7,242 nt of DNA from an uncultured Eubacteriales bacterium (GCA_900549865.1 URPU01000101.1:1-7242), one strand, 5' to 3'. Shown: positions 1-5,720, numbered from the stretch's first letter. A program made the numbers and translations. The notes: a model not told the origin generated them from the letters alone.

Positions 1-106
1 GACGGAAATATACTTGATTAAAGGAAGTGAGGGTTTTAAGGTATATAGCTTCGGCCTTGCCCCTATCACCACGCCGGAGGAGGACTTGAAGCAACTCCTT
101 AAATAA
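1..106 (+). CDS. 3' end of an unrecognised gene (partial)
   Basis: An open frame enters from the left edge (first full codon at position 2) and ends at a TAA at 104-106. The last 34 residues begin TEIYLIKGSEGFKVYSFG and end EEDLKQLLK, a charged, helix-like C-terminus with normal protein composition. It stops 25 bp before a strong hairpin terminator, as expected for the end of a transcription unit converging on the leftward gene at 257-694. I do not recognise the family from this fragment and no catalytic motif is visible. The opposite strand is also open here, but that frame runs straight through the terminator stem and has weaker composition, so the rightward frame is preferred. Confidence 0.6.
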   Translation, partial: TEIYLIKGSEGFKVYSFGLAPITTPEEDLKQLLK

Positions 107-130
107 CAACGCCTTGCAGGAGATATAAAG

Positions 131-175
131 AAATCTGCATCTCACCGCCGCCGCGGCAGTGAGGTGCAGATTTTT
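131..175. terminator. Bidirectional rho-independent terminator between convergent genes
   Basis: Two 15-nt arms (131-145 and 159-173) pair with a single G-T wobble around a 13-nt GC-rich loop. On the plus strand the stem runs into TTTTT (171-175). On the minus strand it is followed by TTTCTTTAT. It sits between the rightward partial gene ending at 106 and the leftward gene ending at 257, so it can serve both. Confidence 0.85.
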
Positions 176-256
176 GCCTATTCGGTTTTTGGCGTGGAAA
201 TATCCCGGCCTGAGAATGACCTCAACGTTTTCAAGTGTTGTCATTTTGTACCCTGT

Positions 257-694
257 TTAAGAATGATAAAAACGCTCCATTACATCCCGGTTGTACTGGT
301 CAAAAGCCTCTTTATCCCCGGCCTTGACACGGTTCAGAATTTGTGCATATTCTGTTGCGCCGATTTTGTCCTCTTCCTTATAGCGCCACCACATATCAGG
401 GAACTCGTCGGTATTTGTCATAAGCTCCAGCACCTTTGAACCAAAGGTCTTTGAAACACGGATATTCTCGATCCATGCCAAAGGAACAGTCTCGATATCA
501 TACCGGCTCATATATCTGTTCAGGCCCATCACAACAACACCGTCGTTCCAAAGCCGCCTGCTGATATAAACCTTCCTGCCGCCCGGAAACGCAGCCGTCC
601 CATATCGGGTTATTCCGTTTTCATCCGTGTGCTCCATCACTATGTTACCAATGACGCAATACTTCATCATTCCCGGCTCAATTCCGCTGCCCAT
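257..694 (-). CDS. Hypothetical protein, 145 aa, orphan gene downstream of ssrA
   Basis: The product is soluble and mixed-charge, rich in aromatic residues, with no signal peptide or membrane segment. Visible stretches include KYCVIGNIVMEHTDENG near the N-terminus, AFPGGRKVYISRRLWNDG (about residues 34-51), a strand-rich middle ending IENIRVSKTFGSKVLELM, then DMWWRYKEEDK and an acidic helical C-terminus. I cannot assign a function. The size and beta-then-helix layout resemble small immunity-like or phage-accessory proteins, but that is only a guess. The ATG at 694 is chosen because AGGAGA (702-707) lies 7 nt upstream; a longer frame to 772 would run into the ssrA terminator and 3' end. It starts 83 bp past ssrA on the same strand with no clear promoter of its own, so read-through from ssrA is possible. 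Confidence 0.8.
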   Translation of the reverse strand: MGSGIEPGMMKYCVIGNIVMEHTDENGITRYGTAAFPGGRKVYISRRLWNDGVVVMGLNRYMSRYDIETVPLAWIENIRVSKTFGSKVLELMTNTDEFPDMWWRYKEEDKIGATEYAQILNRVKAGDKEAFDQYNRDVMERFYHS

Positions 695-701
695 CTGAGA
701 G

Positions 702-707
702 TCTCCT
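702..707 (-). promoter_or_regulatory. Ribosome binding site that fixes the start of the 145-aa gene
   Basis: AGGAGA on the minus strand, within GGAAAGGAGA, lies 7 nt before the ATG at 694. It selects this start over the longer frame reaching 772. Confidence 0.75.
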
Positions 708-736
708 TTCCTGTAATATAAATTGAAAACACTAGA

Positions 737-767
737 GAATCCCGTAGTTTCAACAGCTACGGGATTC
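737..767 (-). terminator. Hairpin terminator of ssrA
   Basis: Perfect 11-bp stem GAATCCCGTAG / CTACGGGATTC (737-747 and 757-767) with a 9-nt loop, starting 9 nt after the encoded CCA end of the tmRNA. The following minus-strand sequence, TCTAGTGTTTTCAATTT, is T-rich but broken, so termination may be leaky and let some transcription continue into the 145-aa gene. Confidence 0.6.
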
Positions 768-776
768 ATCATGACA

Positions 777-1126
777 TGGTGGAGGCGAGGGGAGTTGAAC
801 CCCTGTCCGAAAGCGTTTTGACAGCAACTTCTCCGGGCGCAGACGCTTATTTACATTCCCTTGCTCCGGCGTGAAACGTCACACTCCGGAACTCGGTAGC
901 TTCATTATGCGTGGCGCGCGCAAAGCTTAGCGCACTCACGTTCACCACTGATCGACGCCCCATCCCGGGCCGTGGTCCTCCCGGGTGGAACGCTCGCTAA
1001 TTAAGCAGCGAGAAGAACGGTATCGTTGTCGTTCTTTAATTTATAAGTTTTGCCCGTTTTATGGATGTCAGGCGCATCCGCCCGCTATTCCTGCCTCCGC
1101 ACCCCCGTCGAAACCGTTACGCCCCC
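777..1126 (-). ncRNA. ssrA: Transfer-messenger RNA (tmRNA, 10Sa RNA), one-piece
   Basis: Rescues ribosomes stalled on broken mRNAs: it is charged with alanine, enters the empty A site with SmpB, and its internal frame tags the nascent chain for proteolysis. The 5' end GGGGGCGTAACGGTTTCGAC (from 1126) is the classic tmRNA start. The 3' end CGCCTCCACCA (787-777) pairs with GGGGGCG as a 7-bp acceptor stem with G-U at the third pair, the alanyl-tRNA synthetase identity element. The T arm is AGGGG-TTCAACT-CCCCT, and CCA is encoded. Length is 350 nt, normal for one-piece tmRNA. The tag frame lies at 1054-1001. smpB lies upstream on the same strand, separated by a cyclophilin gene. No sigma-A promoter is visible just before 1126; a GC-rich hairpin is there instead, so the 5' end may come from processing. 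Confidence 0.97.
1001..1054 (-). other. tmRNA tag-peptide reading frame
   Basis: Within ssrA, the frame beginning at GGC (1054) reads GKTYKLKNDNDTVLLAA and ends in TAA (1003-1001). The Ala-Ala end after a hydrophobic stretch is the usual protease-recognition signal; many tags end in ALAA, this one in LLAA. The exact resume codon is inferred: GGC is chosen because the overlapping GCA frame gives only AKLIN before a stop, which would lack the degradation signal. Confidence 0.75.
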
Positions 1127-1132
1127 ATGAGG

Positions 1133-1155
1133 GCGGGCCGCACGGCGCGGCCCGC
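1133..1155 (-). other. GC-rich hairpin just upstream of the tmRNA 5' end
   Basis: Perfect 9-bp stem GCGGGCCGC / GCGGCCCGC (1133-1141, 1147-1155) with a 5-nt loop, ending 6 nt before ssrA. No T-run follows on either strand, so it is not a standard intrinsic terminator. It occupies the place where a -10 box for a start at 1126 would lie. It may be a processing or insulating element between the cyclophilin mRNA and pre-tmRNA; that role is inferred. Confidence 0.55.
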
Positions 1156-1190
1156 AGAGGAAAGAGAAAACTGTATGCTGAAAGCGTTGA

Positions 1191-1709
1191 TCACGCCTTG
1201 ACAGGCTCTGGATACTCCACGCCGAAGGTATCGACAGTGACCTTCTTCATGACCTGCGGCGTTCTGGGCTTGTCATTATAATCTGTGCGGGTGGAGGCAA
1301 TCTTATCCACAACGTCAAGCCCTTCGATTATCTTGCCGAAAGCGGCATACTGCCCGTCGAGGTGGGGCGAATTCTGGTGCATGATGAAGAACTGGCTTCC
1401 GGCGGAGTTGGGCGCCATGGTGCGCGCCATGGAAAGCACGCCGCGGTCATGCTTGAGGTCGTTCTTGAAGCCGTTGCCGGTGAACTCACCCTTGATGCTG
1501 TAGCCGGGGCCGCCGACGCCGGTGCCCTTGGGGTCGCCCCCCTGGATCATGAAGCCGGATATGACGCGGTGGAATATGACACCGTCATAAAAGCCCTTGC
1601 TGACAAGGGAGATGAAATTATTGACCGTGTTGGGCGCGACTTCGGGGTAAAGCTCCGCCTTCATCACGTCGCCGTTTTCCATTTCGATGGTTACGATAGG
1701 ATTGCTCAT
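1191..1709 (-). CDS. ppiB: Cyclophilin-type peptidyl-prolyl cis-trans isomerase
   Basis: Catalyses cis-trans isomerisation of Xaa-Pro bonds during protein folding, in the cytoplasm (no signal peptide). The 172 residues form a single cyclophilin domain. The motif FHRVISGFMIQGGDP (residues 46-60) supplies the catalytic Arg48 with Phe53 and Gln56, matching Arg55, Phe60 and Gln63 of human cyclophilin A. SAGSQFFI (102-109) and HLDGQYAAFG (116-125) complete the active-site wall. The tryptophan that favours cyclosporin binding in human cyclophilin A is His116 here, and the active-site His126 equivalent is Tyr121, so reduced cyclosporin sensitivity is likely by family analogy. The ATG at 1709 overlaps the smpB stop as ATGA, with AAAGGAA 6 nt upstream inside smpB, indicating translational coupling. 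ssrA follows 64 bp downstream. The fold assignment is firm; the ppiA/ppiB naming is conventional. Confidence 0.96.
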   Translation of the reverse strand: MSNPIVTIEMENGDVMKAELYPEVAPNTVNNFISLVSKGFYDGVIFHRVISGFMIQGGDPKGTGVGGPGYSIKGEFTGNGFKNDLKHDRGVLSMARTMAPNSAGSQFFIMHQNSPHLDGQYAAFGKIIEGLDVVDKIASTRTDYNDKPRTPQVMKKVTVDTFGVEYPEPVKA

Positions 1710-2176
1710 TGGTAGTTCCTTTCTTTCATAATTCTGTCTATATCGCGCTTGGACTGGCGGTCAGCCTCGCTGTCGCGCTTGTCGTGCAGCTTTTTGCCCT
1801 TGCACAGGCCAAGCTCGACCTTGACGCGGCTGTCCTTGAAATACAGCGAAAGCGGGATGAGCGCAACGCCGTCCTGCATGATGCGGGCGTTGAGCTTGAG
1901 TATCTCGCGCTTATGCATGAGCAGGCGGCGTGGCCGGACGGGGTCGCGGTTGAAAATATTGCCCTGCTCATACGGAGAGACGTGCATACCGCGGACGAAA
2001 AGCTCACCATTCTTCACGGTGCAGAACGCATCCTTGAGATTGACGTTCCCCGCGCGGATGGACTTGACCTCCGTTCCGGCAAGCTCTATCCCGGCCTCAA
2101 AGCGCTCAAGCACAAAGTATTCATGAAAAGCCTTGCGGTTGCTGGTTATTTCCTTTATGCCCTGCTGCTTCGGCAC
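1706..2176 (-). CDS. smpB: SsrA-binding protein SmpB
   Basis: Binds the tRNA-like domain of tmRNA and is required for it to enter stalled ribosomes. Family motifs are in order: NRKAFHEYFVLERFEAGIEL near the N-terminus, then GTEVKSIRAGNVNLKDAF (residues 34-51), HVSPYEQGN (65-73), RRLLMHKREI (83-92), VKVELGLCKGKKLHDKR (118-134), and a basic tail ending in KERNYQ. The DKR segment and the basic tail occupy the empty mRNA channel in known SmpB complexes. Length is about 156 aa, typical. The start is GTG: 2176 is preferred because GGGGAG lies 8 nt upstream, while the GTG at 2185 would overlap that site; using 2185 adds three residues. It is first in a leftward cluster with the cyclophilin gene and ssrA, so the protein and its RNA partner are encoded together. 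Confidence 0.97.
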   Translation of the reverse strand: MPKQQGIKEITSNRKAFHEYFVLERFEAGIELAGTEVKSIRAGNVNLKDAFCTVKNGELFVRGMHVSPYEQGNIFNRDPVRPRRLLMHKREILKLNARIMQDGVALIPLSLYFKDSRVKVELGLCKGKKLHDKRDSEADRQSKRDIDRIMKERNYQ

Positions 2177-2233
2177 GCGGCGCACTCCCCTCTGCCGGTC
2201 ATTGCGGCGGCACGCCGCCCCGGCTTTTAATGT

Positions 2234-2242
2234 ATTCTACCA
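2234..2242 (-). promoter_or_regulatory. Extended -10 promoter for smpB-ppiB(-ssrA)
   Basis: On the minus strand TGGTAGAAT (2242-2234) is an extended -10 element (TGn followed by TAGAAT). Transcription would start near 2227, giving a leader of about 50 nt. No good -35 box is seen at 16-18 nt spacing, which extended -10 promoters can tolerate. A small GC hairpin (GGCGG..CCGCC, about 2206-2219) lies in the leader. Confidence 0.55.
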
Positions 2243-2304
2243 CATGTATCCGCAAAATAAAAGCACAAATTGTGAACAGGACGCCGTACCCGCCGGACAG
2301 CGCG

Positions 2305-2928
2305 TCAGCGGATGAAATTCGTGGCGACGCGGGCCTCGCGCGCGGGCAGGGGCACACCGGCGGCGCGCCCGGCCTCAAGACAGCGGAGCATATAGGCCAT
2401 GTTCTTCCCCAGCGTGCGCATTATCTGAAGCCCCTCAAGGTCCTGCCGGACCTCATCCGGCGTGTTGCCGTGGACCATGTTCCAATACTGCGAGGAGACG
2501 ATGGGCATCTGGGTTATCATGAAATATTTATTGAGCTGGTCGAGCGTGACGGTCGTACCGGCGCGGCGCGCGGAGGCGACGGCGGCGGCAGGCTTCATGA
2601 AGAACATTTCGCGCGGGGCGGCATAGAACACCCTGTCCATAAAGGCCGTCATCGCGCCGTTTGCGGAGGCAAAGTATACAGGGCTGCCGAAAACGAAGCC
2701 GTCCGCCGAGGCGGCGCGGTCAATGAAGTCATTGACGCAGTCGTCAATGAAGCACCGGCCGCTGTCATTGCACCGGCCGCAGCCGAGACAGCCGGATATC
2801 GGCTTTCCGCCGATGTGGAACATCTCCGTTTCCATCCCCTCACGTTCAAGCGCGGCGGCGACCTCGGCAAGCGCCGTGGCGGTGCAGCCGTGCCTGTCGG
2901 GGCTTCCGTTCACAAGTATGACTTTCAT
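2305..2928 (-). CDS. Flavodoxin-fold NAD(P)H-dependent oxidoreductase, iron-sulfur flavoprotein-like
   Basis: Predicted cytoplasmic FMN-binding redox protein of 207 aa. The N-terminus MKVILVNGSPDRHGCT is the first strand and phosphate loop of the FMN_red/flavodoxin fold. FGSPVYFASANGAMTAFMDR (about residues 80-99) is the conserved second flavin-contacting segment. Between them Cys47, Cys50, Cys53 and Cys59 form CX2CX2CX5C, the compact cysteine motif of archaeal and clostridial iron-sulfur flavoproteins that hold a 4Fe-4S cluster. Whether a cluster is really bound cannot be told from sequence, since many related oxidoreductases keep a similar motif. Electron donor and substrate are unknown. 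The start at 2928 has GGGAG (2937-2941) 8 nt upstream. The MITE-like element ends just 18 bp before the ATG, leaving no native promoter visible; the gene may once have been cotranscribed with the GH2 gene. Confidence 0.92.
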   Translation of the reverse strand: MKVILVNGSPDRHGCTATALAEVAAALEREGMETEMFHIGGKPISGCLGCGRCNDSGRCFIDDCVNDFIDRAASADGFVFGSPVYFASANGAMTAFMDRVFYAAPREMFFMKPAAAVASARRAGTTVTLDQLNKYFMITQMPIVSSQYWNMVHGNTPDEVRQDLEGLQIMRTLGKNMAYMLRCLEAGRAAGVPLPAREARVATNFIR

Positions 2929-2948
2929 ATTTCTATCTCCCTTCTATA

Positions 2949-2973
2949 CCCTCGATTGACAAGGACACACACG
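2949..2973 (+). repeat. Left terminal inverted repeat of the MITE candidate
   Basis: CCCTCGATTGACAAG is followed by 10 more bases ending CACG. The arm matches the reverse complement of 3309-3333 at 21 of 25 positions; all four differences are A/G transitions. Preceded by TA. Confidence 0.8.
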
Positions 2974-3158
2974 GTTTTGACGGGCAGAAAAACGTCCATA
3001 CGTCCTCAAAGACCTTGGGAATACACAAAGTATTCCCTGCGGCCTTTTCGTCGTCTGGCTGCTTTTCTGCCTCGTCAGAACTGCTTGCACCTGACAGCGA
3101 TGGATTTTCGAGTGATTTTTGGTTTTTGAGACGCAGATGTGTCGTAACCCCCAGAAAT

Positions 3159-3191
3159 CAAATCAAAGCCCAACAAAGTGGGTTTGATTTG
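3159..3191 (-). terminator. Hairpin inside the MITE, possible weak terminator for the GH2 gene
   Basis: CAAATCAAA(G)CCCA (3159-3172) pairs with TGGGTTTGATTTG (3179-3191) around a 6-nt loop with one bulged G. On the minus strand the stem is followed by ATTTCTGGGG, a poor T-tract. If it terminates transcription, the element would uncouple the flavoprotein gene from GH2. Confidence 0.35.
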
Positions 3192-3308
3192 AAGAGGAAG
3201 AAGTAACGCGCAAAATGCAGTTTTCGCCGAAAGGCGGAAACAAAATGGCGCAAGTTTCTTCTGACGATGCGAAAAGGGCAAAAAGCGCCGGAAAGACACG
3301 CTGGCAGG

Positions 3309-3333
3309 CGTGCGTGCTCTTGTCAACCGAGGG
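3309..3333 (-). repeat. Right terminal inverted repeat of the MITE candidate
   Basis: On the minus strand it reads CCCTCGGTTGACAAG plus 10 bases ending CACG, pairing with 2949-2973. Followed by TA at 3334-3335, 18 bp before the GH2 stop codon. Confidence 0.8.
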
Positions 3334-3353
3334 TATTGCTTCCTATTGTATTA

Positions 3354-5693
3354 TCACGGCTGGAGCCGGATCTCAAACACGATGCGGACGGGCGGCGTTT
3401 GGGGAGAGCTTATCTCAAGCTCCGCCGTACCGGCGCGGCCGGCGGACTTCACATACACGCCGCCCATGCCGCCCTCAAGCGTGACGCACTCCCCGCCGAC
3501 AAGCTCCGCCGCGCCGGTGAGCTTCACGCGAAGCGGGAGCTGGGCATAGGGCGCGACGTTGCCGAACTCGTCCACGGCGCGGATGCGCACGGCGGCCATG
3601 TCATAGCTCGCCCCCTCGGTGAGGATCGCGGCGCTGGCCACGGCTTCAAGATGCAGCTTGCTGCCGGGGGCCTTGGTGACACTGGCGACGACCGCGCCGT
3701 TCTTCACGGCGTCAAAGCGCCAGCGCGTGGCCGCGCCGCCCCAGTTGCTGACATACTTCCCGTAGAGCGCGACGCCGTCCTGAAAGCTGAGAGAATAGCG
3801 CGCCATCGCCCACGCAAAGGCGAGCTTATCGCGCAGAGGAAGTGCAGCGAGGCCGTACTTCCCGGCGGCGTTAAGGCAGCGGCGCACGAGCGCGGCCTTC
3901 TTTTCGCCGAAGCCCTCCTGCGTTTCAAGCAGACAGCCGATGGTGTCGTCTATCGCAACGGGGCCATGGCGCAGGCCCTGCCAGCCCTGCGGCACGGCGG
4001 AGGCCACGAACAGGTCGTTTTTATACAGCTCCACACGGTCGGCATTCGTAAAGGCGTAAATACGGCCGATATTCCCGGCGGGATAATCCCCGATATCCAT
4101 GGACGAGCCGACGGCGAGGACGGGGCTTTCATCGCTCTGGCTGGCGTAGACGGCGGCGGCAAGCTTGGGATTGCGGAACATGTCCATGACGCCGTGATAG
4201 CACACCCTGTCGCCGGAGCCGCAGTCCTTATGCGTGGGGTAATCGAACATGCACCAGCCGAAGCACCCGGCATGTTCCCCGGAGGCCATGGCCGCGTCCT
4301 GCACGCGCGCATGACGCAGCGCGTGCTCCTGCCGCCGCGCCCAGGTGTCAAAGGGCTTCGTGGGGAACATGTGGCCGTTGCACTCGGAGATGAGAAAGGC
4401 CTTGTTCATATCCGGCGTGACGGCGCGCTTCGGCTTCGCGCCGGGGTTATCGCCGGAGTGGGAAAAGTCGTTATAGGCATAGACATCCTCAAGCAGGCTG
4501 CTCTTTTCCAGATAGCGCACGCCGGAGGTGGCGCGGGTGGGGTCGAGCGCATGGGCGAGGGCGTTCGTTTCGGCATAGAGGCCGTCATCGTCGAGACTTT
4601 CGTTTATCCTGACGCCCCAGAGTATTATAGACGGGTGATTTCTGTACTGCGTGACCATCTCGCGCACGTTTTCCACCGCCTGACGCTTCCACGCATCATC
4701 GCCGATATGCTGCCAGCCGGGGATCTCCGTGAACACGAGAAGTCCAAGCTCGTCGCAGGCGTCGATGAAATGCCGGCTCTGCGGGTAGTGCGAGGTGCGC
4801 ACGGCATTGCAGCCAAGCTCCTGCTTCAATATGCGCGCGTCCTCGACCTGCAGGCTTTTCGGCGCGGCATAGCCGATGTAGGGATAGCACTGGTGGCGGT
4901 TGAGGCCGCGAAGGAAGGTCCTTTCCCCGTTGAGATAGAAGCCGTCCGCCCGGAATTCCGCCGTGCGGAAGCCGAAGCGGTGCACCGCCTCGTCAAGCAC
5001 CTCTCCCCCATCGCCGCGCAGCACGGCGCGGCACAGATACAGGTTGGGGTGCGCCGTATCCCACGGCTGCGCCGAGGGCACGTCAAGGCGCACGTCGCGC
5101 CCCTCGCCCTGCGCAAGCACGCGCCCGGCCATATCCTCGACCGTAACGAGCACGCTGCCCTCCGGGGCGGAGGTTCTGACCGCGGCGGTGAATGAGGCCG
5201 TTGTGGGCGTCGTGACAAAGACGTCCTCTATATAGTTTTCACTTCTCACGTCGAGCCACGCCTCGCGGTACAGCCCGCCATAGGTGAGGTAGTCAATGAC
5301 GAAGCCGAAGGGCGGGATAGCGGCGTTCTCCGTCGAGTCGAGCCGCACGGCGAGGATATTCTCCACCGCCCAGTCGAGCGCATCCGTCAGCTCCGCCCGG
5401 AAGGCGGTATAGCCGCAGCGGTGCTCACAGATGAGCGCGCCGTTGAGATACACCTGCGCGATATGCGCCGCGCCGTCAAACTGGACGAACACGCGCTTTC
5501 CGCGCCACGACTCCTCCGGCTTTATAATGCGGCGGTATCCGCTGACGCCCTCATAATACTCGGGCGCGGCATAGTGCAGGGGCGTGAGGCGCACCGTATG
5601 CGGCAGGCGCACGGCCTCGCCCTCACCCGCGCCGCGCGCAAAGGCGTCCGTCCATTCGGGCGTGAACTCCCAGCCGTTGCAGATAGATATCAT
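3354..5693 (-). CDS. Glycoside hydrolase family 2 enzyme, beta-galactosidase-like
   Basis: Predicted cytoplasmic retaining glycosidase of 779 aa. Layout: N-terminal GH2 sugar-binding jelly roll (about 1-155, with GYRRIIKP and VYLNGALICEHRCGYTAF), immunoglobulin-like domain (about 157-245), TIM barrel (about 250-515) and a C-terminal beta-rich region to 779. Barrel motifs are NRHQ (265-268), RTSHYP (299-304), TEIPGW (322-327) and ILWGVRINES (357-366), where Asn364-Glu365 is the acid/base pair. The nucleophile is expected to be Glu437 in ISECNGHMFP; the residue after it is usually Tyr and here is Cys438. No signal peptide or membrane segment is seen, so the substrate must be imported. GH2 also includes beta-glucuronidases and beta-mannosidases; galactosidase is the likeliest label but substrate is not proven. 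The ATG at 5693 has GGGAGG 7 nt upstream. It transcribes toward the flavoprotein gene and away from the patatin gene. Confidence 0.93.
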   Translation of the reverse strand: MISICNGWEFTPEWTDAFARGAGEGEAVRLPHTVRLTPLHYAAPEYYEGVSGYRRIIKPEESWRGKRVFVQFDGAAHIAQVYLNGALICEHRCGYTAFRAELTDALDWAVENILAVRLDSTENAAIPPFGFVIDYLTYGGLYREAWLDVRSENYIEDVFVTTPTTASFTAAVRTSAPEGSVLVTVEDMAGRVLAQGEGRDVRLDVPSAQPWDTAHPNLYLCRAVLRGDGGEVLDEAVHRFGFRTAEFRADGFYLNGERTFLRGLNRHQCYPYIGYAAPKSLQVEDARILKQELGCNAVRTSHYPQSRHFIDACDELGLLVFTEIPGWQHIGDDAWKRQAVENVREMVTQYRNHPSIILWGVRINESLDDDGLYAETNALAHALDPTRATSGVRYLEKSSLLEDVYAYNDFSHSGDNPGAKPKRAVTPDMNKAFLISECNGHMFPTKPFDTWARRQEHALRHARVQDAAMASGEHAGCFGWCMFDYPTHKDCGSGDRVCYHGVMDMFRNPKLAAAVYASQSDESPVLAVGSSMDIGDYPAGNIGRIYAFTNADRVELYKNDLFVASAVPQGWQGLRHGPVAIDDTIGCLLETQEGFGEKKAALVRRCLNAAGKYGLAALPLRDKLAFAWAMARYSLSFQDGVALYGKYVSNWGGAATRWRFDAVKNGAVVASVTKAPGSKLHLEAVASAAILTEGASYDMAAVRIRAVDEFGNVAPYAQLPLRVKLTGAAELVGGECVTLEGGMGGVYVKSAGRAGTAELEISSPQTPPVRIVFEIRLQP

Positions 5694-5720
5694 ATTTCAC
5701 CCTCCCGTGAGAATTACTTC

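Larger units (their letters stand above)
2949..3333. mobile_element. Candidate MITE (non-autonomous, TA-flanked, terminal inverted repeats)
   Basis: About 385 bp bounded by 25-bp terminal inverted repeats starting CCCTCG, each flanked by TA (2947-2948 and 3334-3335), as in insertions of the IS630/Tc1-mariner type. Inside, TCGTCAGAA (3072-3080) recurs inverted at 3259-3267 within a longer imperfect match (roughly 3064-3091 against 3250-3279), and there are three local hairpins (3017-3037, 3159-3191, 3221-3240). The element is thus a partial fold-back. It has no transposase; the short frames inside it are not convincing. It fills nearly the whole GH2-flavoprotein gap. Mobility is inferred from structure; other copies cannot be checked here. 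Confidence 0.72.

Noticed and set aside
1..244. A leftward open frame from an ATG at 244 to the window edge (MTTLENVEVILRPGY...)
   Set aside because: It passes straight through the strong terminator stem at 131-175, has only a weak ribosome site, and is antisense to the more protein-like rightward end at 1-106. It stays open only because the window ends, so it is not excluded outright.
777..806. A second copy of the ssrA 3' end as an att repeat
   Set aside because: The TGGTGGAGGCGAGG sequence was found only once in the window, so no duplicated attachment site can be shown here.
985..1281. A 98-codon plus-strand frame across ssrA
   Set aside because: It is antisense to a tmRNA with confirmed 5' and 3' ends and to the end of the cyclophilin gene.
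1709..2230. A 173-codon plus-strand frame opposite smpB
   Set aside because: smpB motifs are complete on the other strand; this is its shadow.
3075..3326. An 83-codon leftward frame inside the MITE candidate
   Set aside because: It spans the right terminal repeat and internal hairpins, has no ribosome site, and its composition follows the repeat, not a protein.
3267..5195. A 642-codon open frame on the plus strand opposite the GH2 gene
   Set aside because: It is rich in His, Ala, Arg and Gly with no recognisable domain and no ribosome site. It is antisense to a gene with intact GH2 catalytic motifs; such frames are common opposite GC-rich coding DNA.
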